Shown: one piece after another, positions 34,243-42,897 of the stretch
How the letters are laid out: each line of letters begins with the position of its first letter
Numbering within the stretch: position 1 is the first letter of the stretch
Assembly (NCBI RefSeq): GCF_000021985.1
Contig: NC_011901.1
Span: 744,001-808,000 of the forward strand
Reading direction: 5' to 3'
Origin: Thioalkalivibrio sulfidiphilus HL-EbGr7
GTDB taxonomy: Bacteria > Pseudomonadota > Gammaproteobacteria > Ectothiorhodospirales > Ectothiorhodospiraceae
DNA: 64,000 nucleotides
The notes under the pieces: model-generated
Told to the model about the DNA's origin: nothing
What the model saw: only the letters and a program-made list of their open reading frames with translations
Databases searched by the model: none
Program-made: the position numbers and the translations under genes

Positions 34243-34339
34243 CCACTTGCCACTTGCCACTTGCCACTTGCCACTTGCCACTTGCCACTTGCCACTTGCC
34301 ACTTGCCACTTGCCACTTGCCACTTGCCACTTGCCACTG
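34243..34339. repeat. 13-copy CCACTTG heptamer array
   Basis: Thirteen perfect, uninterrupted copies of the 7-bp unit CCACTTG (34243-34333), then a partial copy. It lies between the stop of the diguanylate cyclase gene and the stop of the NPr gene, which converge. Degenerate versions of the same unit recur at 41781 and 42851. There are no spacers, so it is not a CRISPR array. Confidence 0.95.
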
Positions 34340-34347
34340 CTTCTCAA

Positions 34348-34617
34348 CTACTCCGCTTCTCCGAAGCGCGAGGCGATCAGCTCGGTGAGTGCATGCACGG
34401 CATCCTCGGCGTCCTCGCCGTCAGCGAACAGGCGTACCGTTGAACCCCGGCTGGCGGCCAGCATCATGACACCCATAATGCTCTTGCCGTTGACCCGCCG
34501 GGTGCCTTTCTCCAACTCGATCTCGGCGCCGAATTGACTGGCCAGGCTGACGAACTTGGCGGCCGCCCGGGCGTGCATGCCCAAGCGGTTGATGATGGTG
34601 ACCTCGCGCTCGATCAT
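34348..34617 (-). CDS. ptsO: HPr-like phosphocarrier protein, NPr (89 aa)
   Basis: A small phosphocarrier of the nitrogen-related PTS. The phosphorylated His is in NRLGMHARAAAKF. A Ser is present at the position used by HPr kinase (VNGKSIMGVMML), which matters because hprK is three genes upstream. The start at 34617 overlaps the EIIA-Man stop (ATGA); a start at 34635 would add six residues. It is the last gene of the cluster. The phosphate donor Enzyme I is not encoded next to it. Confidence 0.9.
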   Translation of the reverse strand: MIEREVTIINRLGMHARAAAKFVSLASQFGAEIELEKGTRRVNGKSIMGVMMLAASRGSTVRLFADGEDAEDAVHALTELIASRFGEAE

Positions 34618-35012
34618 CAGCACTGGGTCTCGCACAGGACGATACCGTCGTGTCCGCCGCTGATGGCCTTGTTCACCAGTTCATGCAAACGCAGGTTGGG
34701 GTAGTTCAGCACCCGTACCAGCATGGGCAGGTTGAGCCCGGCGATCACCTGGGTCTTGGGCAGCTCCAGCAGGCGTGCGGCGATGTTGCTGGGGGTGGAG
34801 CCGTACATGTCCGTGAGCACCAGCACGCCCTCGCCCTGGTGAAGCTGGCCGTGATAGTCCCGGGCCCGGGCCAGCAGCTCATCGGGGTCGCCCGCTTGGG
34901 AGACCGCGAGGGATTTCACCTCCATGGGCAGCTTGCCGAGCATGGAGCGCGCGGTGCTGATCAGATCCTCTCCGATGCGGTTGTGGGTGATGATAAGCAA
35001 ACCTACGGTCAT
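34617..35012 (-). CDS. Mannose-type PTS EIIA component (131 aa)
   Basis: A soluble EIIA-Man domain with the phosphorylatable His in LLIITHNRIGEDLI (about residue 10) and the family stretch VLTDMYGSTPSNIAARLL. There is no EIIB or membrane EIIC/EIID partner nearby, so it is probably regulatory rather than part of a sugar permease, as in other proteobacteria with hprK-rapZ-EIIA-Man-NPr clusters. It overlaps the NPr gene by the ATGA arrangement and follows rapZ with a 28-bp gap. Confidence 0.88.
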   Translation of the reverse strand: MTVGLLIITHNRIGEDLISTARSMLGKLPMEVKSLAVSQAGDPDELLARARDYHGQLHQGEGVLVLTDMYGSTPSNIAARLLELPKTQVIAGLNLPMLVRVLNYPNLRLHELVNKAISGGHDGIVLCETQC

Positions 35013-35040
35013 GGGATGATCGATCCGTTATGTGCGGATT

Positions 35041-35901
35041 TCAGGACAGTTCCCGGTGGCGTGTGCTGACGTTCAGGCCTCGGGTTTGACGGAAGTGCGC
35101 GGCCAGGCGTTCGGCCAGATAGACGGAGCGGTGCTGGCCCCCGGTACAACCCAGTGACACGGTCATGTAACTGCGATGCTCCGCTTCAAAACAGGGTATC
35201 CAGCGTTCCAGGAAATCCCGCAGGCTGTCGAACATCTCCTGTACCACCGCGTGTTCATCGAGATAGGCCCCCACGTCCGGATCTCGCCCGGTCAGGGACC
35301 GCAGTCGCGGTTCCCAGTAGGGATTGGGGAGACAGCGTACATCGAAGACGAAATCAGAGTCCACAGGCGAGCCGTGTTTGAATCCGAATGACTGGAACAG
35401 CAGGGACAGGGCGTCGCCGCCGGCCTGCTCCACCCGGTCGCGGATCAGGTGGGTGAGCTGGTGGACGTTGGTGCGGGTAGTGTCCAGGGTGAGGTCGGCG
35501 CGTACGGCGATGCGGGCCAGCAGGCTGCGTTCCAGGCGCAGGGCCTCCACCAGGGGCATGCCCTTGCGGGCCAGGGGGTGCTTGCGCCGGGTCTCGCTGA
35601 AACGGCGCAGCAGGATGTCTTCGTCGGCGCGCAGGAACAGGATTTGCGCCTCCACACCCTGGGCCCGGATCTCCGCCATGATGTCGTCAAAGTGATCCAG
35701 CTCCTCCAGGCCGCTGCGCACGTCCACACCCACGGCGGCCAGCTCGTAGAGGGGCATGCGCGGGGCCATGAGCTGGCGAACGAAGGCGGACAGCAGGCCC
35801 AGATGCAGATTGTCCACGCAGTAATAGCCTGCGTCTTCCAGGGCGTTGAGTGCCACGGATTTTCCCGAACCGGACAGACCGCTGACGATGATCAGTTTCA
35901 T
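35041..35901 (-). CDS. rapZ: RNase adapter / nucleotide-binding protein RapZ (286 aa)
   Basis: A P-loop protein that in E. coli steers the decay of a small RNA controlling glucosamine-6-phosphate synthase, linking it to cell-wall precursor supply. The P-loop GLSGSGKSVAL is at the N-terminus, followed by YCVDNLHLGLL. The C-terminal half has FKHGSPVDSDFVFDVRCLPNPYW and GCTGGQHRSVYLAERL. Full length. It overlaps hprK by ATGA. Whether the matching small RNAs exist in this organism cannot be seen here. Confidence 0.92.
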   Translation of the reverse strand: MKLIIVSGLSGSGKSVALNALEDAGYYCVDNLHLGLLSAFVRQLMAPRMPLYELAAVGVDVRSGLEELDHFDDIMAEIRAQGVEAQILFLRADEDILLRRFSETRRKHPLARKGMPLVEALRLERSLLARIAVRADLTLDTTRTNVHQLTHLIRDRVEQAGGDALSLLFQSFGFKHGSPVDSDFVFDVRCLPNPYWEPRLRSLTGRDPDVGAYLDEHAVVQEMFDSLRDFLERWIPCFEAEHRSYMTVSLGCTGGQHRSVYLAERLAAHFRQTRGLNVSTRHRELS

Positions 35902-36845
35902 GTCTCGCTGTCTCCCATGGCGCGACGCTGGCGCTCGGACAGGTCGTCGCCTGCATAGTAACCCTTGGTGCGCAGCAGATGATTGCGCACCGCGGCTTCC
36001 ACCATCACGGCCAGGTTGCGCCCCGGCGCCACGGGCAGACTGATGACCGGGATCTCCAGACCCAGGATGGTGCGACTCTGGCGGCCACCGTGCAGCCGGT
36101 CCAACTCCTGCTCCTCGCCATTGCCCAGATCGAACAGGCGGATGATGAGTTTCAGGTACTTGCTGTCCTTGATGGCGCTGTCCCCGTACATGGAGCGAAT
36201 GTTGAGTACCCCCAGGCCACGCACCTCAAGAAAATCCTGCAGCACCGCCGGGCAGGCGCCGCGCAGGGTGTCCGGGGTGATGCGGGCGAATTCAGGGGCA
36301 TCGTCGGCCACCAGCCGGTGGCCGCGGGTGATCAGTTCCAGGGCCAGTTCGCTCTTGCCCACGCTGCTGTTGCCGGTGAGCAGCAGTCCGATGCCCAGTA
36401 CCTCCAGGAACACGCCATGGACCGTGATGGTTTCGGCCAGTTTGTTACTGAAGAAGTAGCGCAGGATGTTGATCAGCTCGTGCCCCGGCAGGGGCGTGCG
36501 CAGCAGGGCCACGTTACGGGTCTCGGCCTGGGCCTGCAGGGCGAGGGGTGGCTCCAGGGCGTCGGTGACGATGATCATGGCGGCGTGGCCGTCGGTGATC
36601 TGTTCCACCAGGTCACGCTGGGAATTCTTGCGCAGCCCCAGGAGATAGTGCATCTCCTCGTTGCCGAGCACCTGGATCTGGTTGGGGTGGATCAGGTTGA
36701 GATGTCCCACCAGGGAGGGGGCGGCGTCGGCGCTGGGGTGGCGGGACAGCCGGCGTTCGCTGCCGCGCAGGCCGGCCACCCACTGCAGGCCCAGGCGTTC
36801 GTCCATGGCCTCGACCAGAGAGCGAACGCTGAGCCAGTCGCTCAT
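35898..36845 (-). CDS. hprK: HPr kinase/phosphorylase (315 aa)
   Basis: Phosphorylates a Ser on HPr-like proteins and can remove it. The N-terminal domain (~130 residues) is followed by the catalytic P-loop GNSSVGKSELALELITRGH, DDAPEF, and the family signature EVRGLGVLNI. Full length. The ATG at 36845 overlaps the ptsN stop (ATGA); the longer frame to 36875 is upstream coding sequence of ptsN. HprK is common in Firmicutes and beta/alpha groups but absent from enterics, so its presence marks this lineage as different from E. coli. Its likely target is the NPr gene product three genes downstream. Confidence 0.92.
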   Translation of the reverse strand: MSDWLSVRSLVEAMDERLGLQWVAGLRGSERRLSRHPSADAAPSLVGHLNLIHPNQIQVLGNEEMHYLLGLRKNSQRDLVEQITDGHAAMIIVTDALEPPLALQAQAETRNVALLRTPLPGHELINILRYFFSNKLAETITVHGVFLEVLGIGLLLTGNSSVGKSELALELITRGHRLVADDAPEFARITPDTLRGACPAVLQDFLEVRGLGVLNIRSMYGDSAIKDSKYLKLIIRLFDLGNGEEQELDRLHGGRQSRTILGLEIPVISLPVAPGRNLAVMVEAAVRNHLLRTKGYYAGDDLSERQRRAMGDSET

Positions 36846-37318
36846 GGGGTGGCGCCGTCTCCGTTGCCGTCCCAATGGCGAACCTGGTCGAGCAGGGTCT
36901 CGCCGTCATCGGCCGAGCGCAGGCTCGCCAGGGTGGAGGGGTCTGCGAACATGCGCGCCAGGGTGGCCAGGATCTCCAGGTGCTCGTCGGTGGACTCCTG
37001 GGGCACCAGCAGCGCGAACAGCAGGTCCACGGGCTCCCGGTCGGGAGCGTCGTAGTCCACGCCCCGCTCCAGCTTGATGAGTGCGGCCACGGCGTTTTTC
37101 ACTCCCGCCACGCGACCGTGGGGGATGGCCACTCCATGGCCCAGACCGGTGCTGCCCAGACGTTCACGGGAGATCAGACTTTCGAAGATCTCGCCGCTGC
37201 TCAGATCCGGCTGGCTGGTTGAGAGCATCTCGCTCAGGGTTTCCAGCACGCGCTTCTTGCTGCTGATTTCCCCGGTACGGGAGACCCGTTCCGGCGCGAG
37301 GAGTTGACCGATATTCAT
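36842..37318 (-). CDS. ptsN: PTS IIA-like nitrogen-regulatory protein (158 aa)
   Basis: EIIA-Ntr, the output protein of the nitrogen PTS, which in other bacteria regulates potassium transport and RpoN-linked genes by binding partners according to its phosphorylation state. The phosphorylated His is in LGHGVAIPHGRVAGV. The fold-typical blocks (KKRVLETLSEML, LLVPQESTDEHLEILATLARMF) are present at normal length. It lies directly downstream of hpf and rpoN, the classic order, and overlaps hprK. Confidence 0.93.
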   Translation of the reverse strand: MNIGQLLAPERVSRTGEISSKKRVLETLSEMLSTSQPDLSSGEIFESLISRERLGSTGLGHGVAIPHGRVAGVKNAVAALIKLERGVDYDAPDREPVDLLFALLVPQESTDEHLEILATLARMFADPSTLASLRSADDGETLLDQVRHWDGNGDGATP

Positions 37319-37327
37319 GGGATGAGC

Positions 37328-37651
37328 TTACTCGCTGTGGTTGCGGTGTGAGCCTTCTGCGCGGTGGTGATCCTTGAGCTTTTCCTTGTGCTTGACCACC
37401 TGGCGGTCGAGCTTGTCCACCAGGGCGTCGATGGCGGCATACATGTCCTGATCGGTTGCGTCGGCGAACAGGTTGTTGCCGCTCACCAGCATGGTGGCCT
37501 CTGCCTTCTGCTGCAGCTTCTCTACGGTAAGGATCACGTGCACGTCGATGACATTGTCGAAGTGCCGCTCCAGGCGATCGAACTTTTCGTTCACATAGTC
37601 GCGCAGGGCAGGGGTGAGATCCACGTGGTGGCCGGTGAGATTGATTTGCAT
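37328..37651 (-). CDS. hpf: Ribosome hibernation promoting factor, short form (107 aa)
   Basis: Binds the 30S subunit in slow growth and promotes inactive ribosome dimers. The family start INLTGHHVDLTPALRDYVNEK is recognisable, with VHVILTVEKLQQKAEATM and a basic C-terminal tail (KHKEKLKDHHRAEGSH). The length fits the short HPF form without the dimerisation domain of long HPF. The ATG at 37651 follows GAAAGGAG. It lies between rpoN and ptsN as in most gammaproteobacteria. Confidence 0.92.
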   Translation of the reverse strand: MQINLTGHHVDLTPALRDYVNEKFDRLERHFDNVIDVHVILTVEKLQQKAEATMLVSGNNLFADATDQDMYAAIDALVDKLDRQVVKHKEKLKDHHRAEGSHRNHSE

Positions 37652-37691
37652 GGAAGACTCCTTTCGTTAAGTGAATATGTTCAGTGGACGT

Positions 37692-39218
37692 TCAGATGAG
37701 CCGCTTGCGCTCGTTGGAAGGTGGTATGGACATGGCCTCACGGTACTTGGCCACGGTGCGCCGCGCCACATGGATGCCCCGGTCCACCAGGATCGAGGCG
37801 ATCTTGCTGTCACTCATGGGCTTGCCCTGGGGCTCCTCGGCGATGAGCTTCTTGATCATGGCGCGGATCGCCGTGGCGGAGCACTCGCCACCGTCGGCGG
37901 TGCCCACGTGGCTTGAAAAGAAATATTTGAATTCGAAAATGCCCCGGGGGGTGTGCATGAATTTCTGCGTGGTCACCCGGGAGATGGTGGACTCATGCAT
38001 GTCCAGTTGCTCGGCAATATCGCGCAGCACCAGGGGTTTCATGGCCTCTTCGCCCTGTTCCAGGAAGGCGCGCTGCTGTTCGACGATGGCGATGGCCACC
38101 CGCAGCAGGGTCTCGTTGCGGCTTTGCAGGCTCTTGATGAACCAGCGTGCCTCCTGCAGCTGGTTGCGCATGTAGACATTATCCTGGCTGGTGTCGGCGC
38201 GGCGCACGAAACTGGCGTAGAGCGGATTGACCCGCAGCCGCGGTGCGATGTCCGGGTTCAGCTCCACCTGCCAGCGACCTTCATGCTTGCGCACGAACAC
38301 ATCGGGGACGATGTACTCGGGGTTGATGTTGCTCACCAGGCTGCCAGGGCGTGGATTGAGCCCCTGGATCAGGCCGATGATCTCCTGCAGGTCTGCCTCG
38401 CTGACATGCAGGCTGCGCAGCAACTGCTTGTAGTCCCGGGCGCCCAGGCAATCCAGGTGGGAGCGCACCAGCTCCCGGGCCTTGTCCAGCCAGGGGGTGT
38501 CGGCGGGCATCTGCTGGAGCTGGATGAGCAGGCATTCGGACAGATCCCGCGCGCCACTGCCCACCGGGTCGAGCTGCTGCACCAGGTGCAGTACCGCCTC
38601 GATCTCCTCCAGGGGCAGGTCGATCTCCAGGTCGTTGGACAGGCTGGCCTGGATGGCCTCCAGGGATTCGCTGAGATAGCCGTCCTCGTTGATGGCGTCC
38701 ACCAGGGTCATGGCGATGACCCGGTCCTCCGGGCTCATGGGGGTGAGATTGAGCTGCCACATGAGATGTTCATGGAGGGACTCGCCGGCGCCACTCTGGT
38801 TCTCGAACATGTCCCGGCCGTCGTATTCCGGCATACCGCCGGTGGCGCCCGGCGGGGCTACGTCGTAGATCTCATCCCAGTTGCTGTCCACGGGCAGTTC
38901 GTCGGGGATGTCCTCGCCGCGGGCGCGGTCGTCGGCATCTTCCGGGGTGTTGGTGGTTTCGTTGCGATTGTTCTCGGCCTGATTGGTGACCGAGTCGTTG
39001 CCGGTCCCCAGGTCCACGGCATCCGCCTCGGCGGATTCACCCTCCCCCTCTGCCTCACCGGCCTCCAGGGCCTCCAGCATCGGATTGGTCTCCAGGGTTT
39101 CCTGGATCTGGGTCTGGAGTTCCAGCGTGGAGAGCTGCAACAGGCGGATGGCCTGCTGCAGCTGGGGCGTCATGGTGAGGCTCTGGCCGAGACGCAGCTG
39201 GACGGAAGGTTTAAGCAT
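37692..39218 (-). CDS. rpoN: RNA polymerase sigma-54 factor (508 aa)
   Basis: The alternative sigma factor for nitrogen, motility and other enhancer-dependent promoters. Region I is Gln/Leu-rich ([22 protein letters not shown]), followed by an acidic linker (about 55-120). The core-binding and DNA-binding parts follow, ending in the RpoN box [12 protein letters not shown]. Full length (about 480-510 is usual). The start ATG at 39218 opens directly on the conserved N-terminus. It follows lptB after a 192-bp gap, so it may have its own promoter. Confidence 0.95.
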   Translation of the reverse strand: MLKPSVQLRLGQSLTMTPQLQQAIRLLQLSTLELQTQIQETLETNPMLEALEAGEAEGEGESAEADAVDLGTGNDSVTNQAENNRNETTNTPEDADDRARGEDIPDELPVDSNWDEIYDVAPPGATGGMPEYDGRDMFENQSGAGESLHEHLMWQLNLTPMSPEDRVIAMTLVDAINEDGYLSESLEAIQASLSNDLEIDLPLEEIEAVLHLVQQLDPVGSGARDLSECLLIQLQQMPADTPWLDKARELVRSHLDCLGARDYKQLLRSLHVSEADLQEIIGLIQGLNPRPGSLVSNINPEYIVPDVFVRKHEGRWQVELNPDIAPRLRVNPLYASFVRRADTSQDNVYMRNQLQEARWFIKSLQSRNETLLRVAIAIVEQQRAFLEQGEEAMKPLVLRDIAEQLDMHESTISRVTTQKFMHTPRGIFEFKYFFSSHVGTADGGECSATAIRAMIKKLIAEEPQGKPMSDSKIASILVDRGIHVARRTVAKYREAMSIPPSNERKRLI

Positions 39219-39353
39219 GATTCAGTGTTTGAATGTGGCTGGCAGCCGAAAGGGCGCAGATTCTAAAGCATCCGGCGTGTGTGTGGCAGGTCCGGGCCCG
39301 ATGGCGGCCCTTGCTGGCGGGAGCGTTGTCATGGCCCGGCGGTTCATAGGCCG

Positions 39354-39359
39354 ATTATA
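39354..39359 (-). promoter_or_regulatory. Possible -10 element upstream of rpoN
   Basis: On the minus strand TATAAT occurs about 135 bp before the rpoN start, inside the 192-bp lptB-rpoN gap. No good -35 box is found at the right distance, so this is only a candidate. Confidence 0.3.
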
Positions 39360-39410
39360 GGGTAGGCCGGGTTAAATTTGGCACGGGATGTGCGAGATGA
39401 TGTCCCAGGC

Positions 39411-40136
39411 TTACAGTCGGAAATGCTCGCCGAGATACACCTTGCGCACCATTTCGTCGGCCAGCAGGTGATCGGGCGGGCCTTCGCTGATGATACGCCC
39501 TTCGCTGAGGATATAGGCGCGGTCGCAGATGCCCAGGGTCTCGCGCACGTTGTGATCGGTGATGAGTACGCCGATGCCCCGGTCCTTGAGGTGGGTGATG
39601 ATGCGCTGGATCTCGATCACTGAAATGGGATCCACGCCGGCGAAGGGTTCATCCAGCAGGATGAAGGCCGGCTCCGTGGCCAGTGCCCGTGCGATCTCCA
39701 CCCGGCGCCGCTCACCACCGGACAGGCTGATGCCCAGATTGTCGCGGATATGGGTGATCTGCAGTTCTTCCAGGAGGGATTCCAGGTGTTGCTGGCGCTC
39801 GGTGGCCGAGAGGTCTCTGCGGGTCTCCAGCACGGCGAGGATGTTGTCTGCGGCGGAGAGCTTGCGGAATACCGAGGCTTCCTGGGGCAGGTAGCCCACG
39901 CCCATGCGTGCCCGGGCGTGCATGGGAAAGGCGGTGATGTCCCGTTCGTTGAGCAGGATCTGGCCCTCGTCGGCGGGCACCAGGCCGACGATCATGTAGA
40001 AACAGGTGGTCTTGCCGGCGCCGTTGGGCCCCAGCAGGCCCACCACCTCGCCGCTGTCCACATGGACCGAGACGCCGTTGACCGGGGTGCGGCCGCGGTA
40101 GCGCTTGATCAGGTCCTGGGCGCTCAGACGACTCAC
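39411..40136 (-). CDS. lptB: LPS export ABC transporter ATP-binding protein (241 aa)
   Basis: The ATPase that powers LPS extraction from the inner membrane with LptF and LptG. Walker [18 protein letters not shown]-loop YLPQEASVF, signature [15 protein letters not shown], Walker [13 protein letters not shown] and switch His ([10 protein letters not shown]) are all present. Full length. It overlaps lptA by four bases (ATGA). The lptFG genes are not in the window, which is normal. Confidence 0.95.
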   Translation of the reverse strand: MSRLSAQDLIKRYRGRTPVNGVSVHVDSGEVVGLLGPNGAGKTTCFYMIVGLVPADEGQILLNERDITAFPMHARARMGVGYLPQEASVFRKLSAADNILAVLETRRDLSATERQQHLESLLEELQITHIRDNLGISLSGGERRRVEIARALATEPAFILLDEPFAGVDPISVIEIQRIITHLKDRGIGVLITDHNVRETLGICDRAYILSEGRIISEGPPDHLLADEMVRKVYLGEHFRL

Positions 40137-40675
40137 TGGCTCGAACCGCTGCCGCCGCCACGGGTGTTTTCGGCCGGGGTCAGGATGACCTCCACGCGAC
40201 CGCTGTCGCCGGAGGCTGCGTCCAGTGTCTCCCGGTCCATGTCATAGACAATCCGTGCGCCACGAAACTCGTCCTGTGCCTGCCAGATGCGGGCATCGCG
40301 GGTCAGCACCATGCGACGTTCAGCGGCCAGGTATTCCATGTGCCGCGCCTCGGCGCGCACCTCGCGGCCGTCCTCGGTGAGGGTGCGCAGCCTGGCCAGG
40401 TTGCCTTCGGCCTCCATGCGCTGCAGCACACGGCTCGGTGAGTGCACGGTGAGCGTGTCCGCGTGGATCACCAGGTCCCCCTGGGTGACTTCCACGTTGC
40501 CCCGGTAGACGCTGACGCCTCGCTGGTCGTCCAGTTCGGCGCTGTCGGACTGGATGCGGATGGGCAGATCCCGTTCAGAGGCCGAGGCCAGGGCCGTGAT
40601 CAGGGCGAGCATCAGGCCTGCGAACAGGGTGGCGACCAGCGGGCGTTTAAGGGAAATACGTGGCATCTGCATCAT
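40133..40675 (-). CDS. lptA: Lipopolysaccharide transport periplasmic protein LptA (180 aa)
   Basis: Forms the periplasmic bridge that carries LPS to the outer membrane. A signal peptide ([23 protein letters not shown]) is followed by an OstA-type beta-jellyroll: [28 protein letters not shown], then a second turn. It ends in a Gly/Ser-rich tail. The start could be 40675 or the internal ATG at 40666; either overlaps the end of lptC by 20-29 bases. It sits between lptC and lptB as expected. Confidence 0.9.
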   Translation of the reverse strand: MMQMPRISLKRPLVATLFAGLMLALITALASASERDLPIRIQSDSAELDDQRGVSVYRGNVEVTQGDLVIHADTLTVHSPSRVLQRMEAEGNLARLRTLTEDGREVRAEARHMEYLAAERRMVLTRDARIWQAQDEFRGARIVYDMDRETLDAASGDSGRVEVILTPAENTRGGGSGSSQ

Positions 40676-41207
40676 GCAGCAACTCCAGGATGCTGGTTTG
40701 TAGATCGGCGCGCAGGCCGGTGCCGTCCACCTGATACTGGGGGCTGCGCACCTGCACCGGGGCCTCGGATTCGGCCCGCTGGGGCTCGGGCCAGACGGTC
40801 ACGTCCCGGGTGTGAATGTCCACGGTGGCGTGGGCGGGGCCTTCGGGGCGGGACATGTGCACGGCCCCGTACAAACGCACCTCTTCACCATCAGGAGAAA
40901 CCCAGGCCTGCTCCGCGTTCAGGGTCCAGTCGGGGGCGTCGGGCTGGTTCATCACCATGACCGGTGTCTCCACCAGGCTGGATCCGTCCAGCTGATACTG
41001 CTCCATGCGTTCACCGCGAATGCTGTGACGGGGCAGGCCGTCGGCGCCGGTGACCGTGAGGGTGAACTGTTCCATGTACAGCTCCGGGGTGTCCGGGGCC
41101 GGGGAGATGAATACCTCCAGGCGCTGCTCCACATCCCGGCCCAGCCAGAAGCCCAGGGCCGTCACGGTGGTGGCAACGAGTACGATGCTTGCGCGCCGCA
41201 GGCTCAT
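40647..41207 (-). CDS. lptC: LPS export system protein LptC (186 aa)
   Basis: A single-span inner-membrane protein that passes LPS from LptB2FG to LptA. The N-terminal hydrophobic span is at about 7-22 (SIVLVATTVTALGFWLG) and the rest is periplasmic (PDTPELYMEQFTLTVTGADG ...). Sequence conservation in this family is low, so the call relies on length, topology and its place between kdsC and lptA. It overlaps kdsC by ATGA and lptA by about 29 bases. Confidence 0.9.
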   Translation of the reverse strand: MSLRRASIVLVATTVTALGFWLGRDVEQRLEVFISPAPDTPELYMEQFTLTVTGADGLPRHSIRGERMEQYQLDGSSLVETPVMVMNQPDAPDWTLNAEQAWVSPDGEEVRLYGAVHMSRPEGPAHATVDIHTRDVTVWPEPQRAESEAPVQVRSPQYQVDGTGLRADLQTSILELLHDADATYFP

Positions 41208-41728
41208 GCCAGGTAGGGGGCCAGCATGCGTTCCAGGTTCCCCTGGGACTGCAGGATGAATTCGCAGACCTCCCGGGCCGCACCCCGGCCGCCGGGCAGG
41301 GCGGTGACCCAGTGGGCATGCTGTTGCACCAGTGGATGGGCGTCGGCCACGGCGATGGCGAAGGCCACCCGGCGCATCACCGGCAGGTCCAGTACATCAT
41401 CGCCCACATAGGCGGTGTGCTCGGTGCTCACTCCGGCCTGCTCGAGCAGACCGTCCAGGGCGTTGAGTTTATCGCGCCGGCCCTGCACCACCAGGTCAAT
41501 GCCCAGATCGCGCATGCGATGGGCCACCACATCGGAATTGCGCCCGGTCAGAATGCCCACTTGCACGCCACTGTCTGCCAGCATGCGCATGCCGTGACCG
41601 TCCTTGGAGTTGAAGGCCTTGTATTGCTCGCCGCCGTCGCCCAGAAACAGGCTGCCGTCGGTGAGCACGCCATCCACGTCGAAGAGGACAAGCTTGATGT
41701 TTCTGGCAAGTTCGAAGGGGTCGCTCAT
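41204..41728 (-). CDS. kdsC: 3-deoxy-D-manno-octulosonate 8-phosphate phosphatase (174 aa)
   Basis: Removes phosphate from Kdo-8-P, a step in LPS core precursor synthesis. It is a HAD hydrolase with motif I LVLFDVDGVLTDG (about 13-25), GILTGRNSDVV, and motif IV YVGDDVLDLPVM. The length is typical for the small, cap-less C0 subclass. The ATG at 41728 is inferred from the family start; no strong ribosome site is seen. A heptamer-repeat gap of 85 bp separates it from kdsD. Confidence 0.93.
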   Translation of the reverse strand: MSDPFELARNIKLVLFDVDGVLTDGSLFLGDGGEQYKAFNSKDGHGMRMLADSGVQVGILTGRNSDVVAHRMRDLGIDLVVQGRRDKLNALDGLLEQAGVSTEHTAYVGDDVLDLPVMRRVAFAIAVADAHPLVQQHAHWVTALPGGRGAAREVCEFILQSQGNLERMLAPYLA

Positions 41729-41813
41729 GAGGGCAGTTGCTGGTGGCTGGTGGATAGGGTCAGGAGTATGAGGTTCTTCCTTGCTACTTGCCACTCGCCA
41801 CTTGCTACTGGTT
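41729..41813. repeat. Heptamer-repeat hairpin between kdsD and kdsC
   Basis: Four TTGCTAC/TTGCCAC-type heptamers at 41781-41808 face TTGCTGG/TGGCTGG-type units at 41737-41752 in inverted orientation. The unit is related to the CCACTTG array at 34243 (TTGCCAC is the same cycle). It fills the kdsD-kdsC gap. Confidence 0.6.
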
Positions 41814-42791
41814 TTAAACCACGCCCGAGCGCAGCAGGTCGTGCATGTTGAGGGCGCCCATCAGTTTGCCCTCATCGTCCATCACCGGCAGGGCGCTGAT
41901 CTTGTGGTCTTCCATGAGCTTGAGGGCCTCCACGGCCAGCATGGCGGGACGGGCCTGCTTGAACTGCCGGGTCATGATCTCGCCGATGGTGGTGTTGTGC
42001 ACGTCGATACCCTTATCCAGGGTTCGGCGCAGATCGCCGTCGGTGTAGACGCCCATGACCTGGTCCTCGGCGTCCACCACCACGGTCATGCCCAGGCCCT
42101 GGCGGGTGATCTCCAGCAGGGCTTCGCGCAGGGGGGCATCGGCGCCCACCCGGGGGATGCGCTCGCCGGTGTGCATGATGTCGGCCACGTGCAGCAGCAG
42201 GCGGCGACCGAGCCGTCCGCCCGGATGAGAGCGGGCGAAGTCATCGGCGGTAAAGCCCCGGGCCTCCAGCAGGGACACGGCCAGGGCATCGCCCAGGGCG
42301 AGGGTGGCGGTGGTGCTGGAGGTGGGGGCAAGGCCCAGGGGACAGGCCTCTTTCGCCACGCTGATATCCAGGCTCACCGTGGCCTCCCGGGCCAGGGTGG
42401 AGCCCTTGTTGCCGGTCATGGCAATCAGTGGCACGCCCAGGCGTCGGATGATGGGCAGGATGGTGAGCAGTTCGTCGGTCTCGCCGGAGTTGGACATGGC
42501 CAGCACCACGTCGCCGGCGGTGATCATGCCGAGATCGCCGTGGCTGGCCTCACCGGGATGAACAAAAAACGCCGGTGAGCCGGTGCTGGCCAGGGTGGCG
42601 GCGATCTTGCTGCCGATGTGCCCCGACTTGCCCATGCCCGTGACCACGATCCGCCCGGTACAGCCCAGCAGGAACTTGCAGGCGCGGATGAACTGATCGT
42701 CGATACGTTCCTTGAGATCCAGAATGGCCTGCGCCTCGGTATCGAGGACGGCAATGGCAAGCTGACGGGTTTGATCGGGATGTAGTTTCAT
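41814..42791 (-). CDS. kdsD: Arabinose-5-phosphate isomerase (325 aa)
   Basis: Converts ribulose-5-phosphate to arabinose-5-phosphate, the start of Kdo synthesis. An N-terminal SIS domain (RIVVTGMGKSGHIGSKIAATLASTG, split here at residues ~47-71; HGDLGMITAGDVVLAMSNSGET) is followed by two CBS domains (from about 208 and 275). The length is the usual 320-330. It leads the minus-strand envelope cluster after yrbG, and heptamer repeats flank it on both sides. Confidence 0.94.
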   Translation of the reverse strand: MKLHPDQTRQLAIAVLDTEAQAILDLKERIDDQFIRACKFLLGCTGRIVVTGMGKSGHIGSKIAATLASTGSPAFFVHPGEASHGDLGMITAGDVVLAMSNSGETDELLTILPIIRRLGVPLIAMTGNKGSTLAREATVSLDISVAKEACPLGLAPTSSTTATLALGDALAVSLLEARGFTADDFARSHPGGRLGRRLLLHVADIMHTGERIPRVGADAPLREALLEITRQGLGMTVVVDAEDQVMGVYTDGDLRRTLDKGIDVHNTTIGEIMTRQFKQARPAMLAVEALKLMEDHKISALPVMDDEGKLMGALNMHDLLRSGVV

Positions 42792-42850
42792 CGAGGAGGT
42801 TTCTTGCTGATTTTAATGAGTGCAATGACGTTAACCGCAGCCGGGTTTCC

Positions 42851-42897
42851 TTGCCACTAGCCACTTGTCACTAGCCACTGGTGGGGCAAAGCCCCAC
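42851..42897. repeat. Heptamers plus hairpin after yrbG
   Basis: Four TTGCCAC/TAGCCAC-type heptamers at 42851-42878 are followed by a small stem (GTGGGGC AAA GCCCCAC, about 42880-42896). It sits between the yrbG stop and the kdsD start and shares its unit with the arrays at 34243 and 41781. Confidence 0.65.

Noticed and set aside
34243-34339. CRISPR array
   Set aside because: The unit is 7 bp, copies touch each other and there are no spacers or cas genes.
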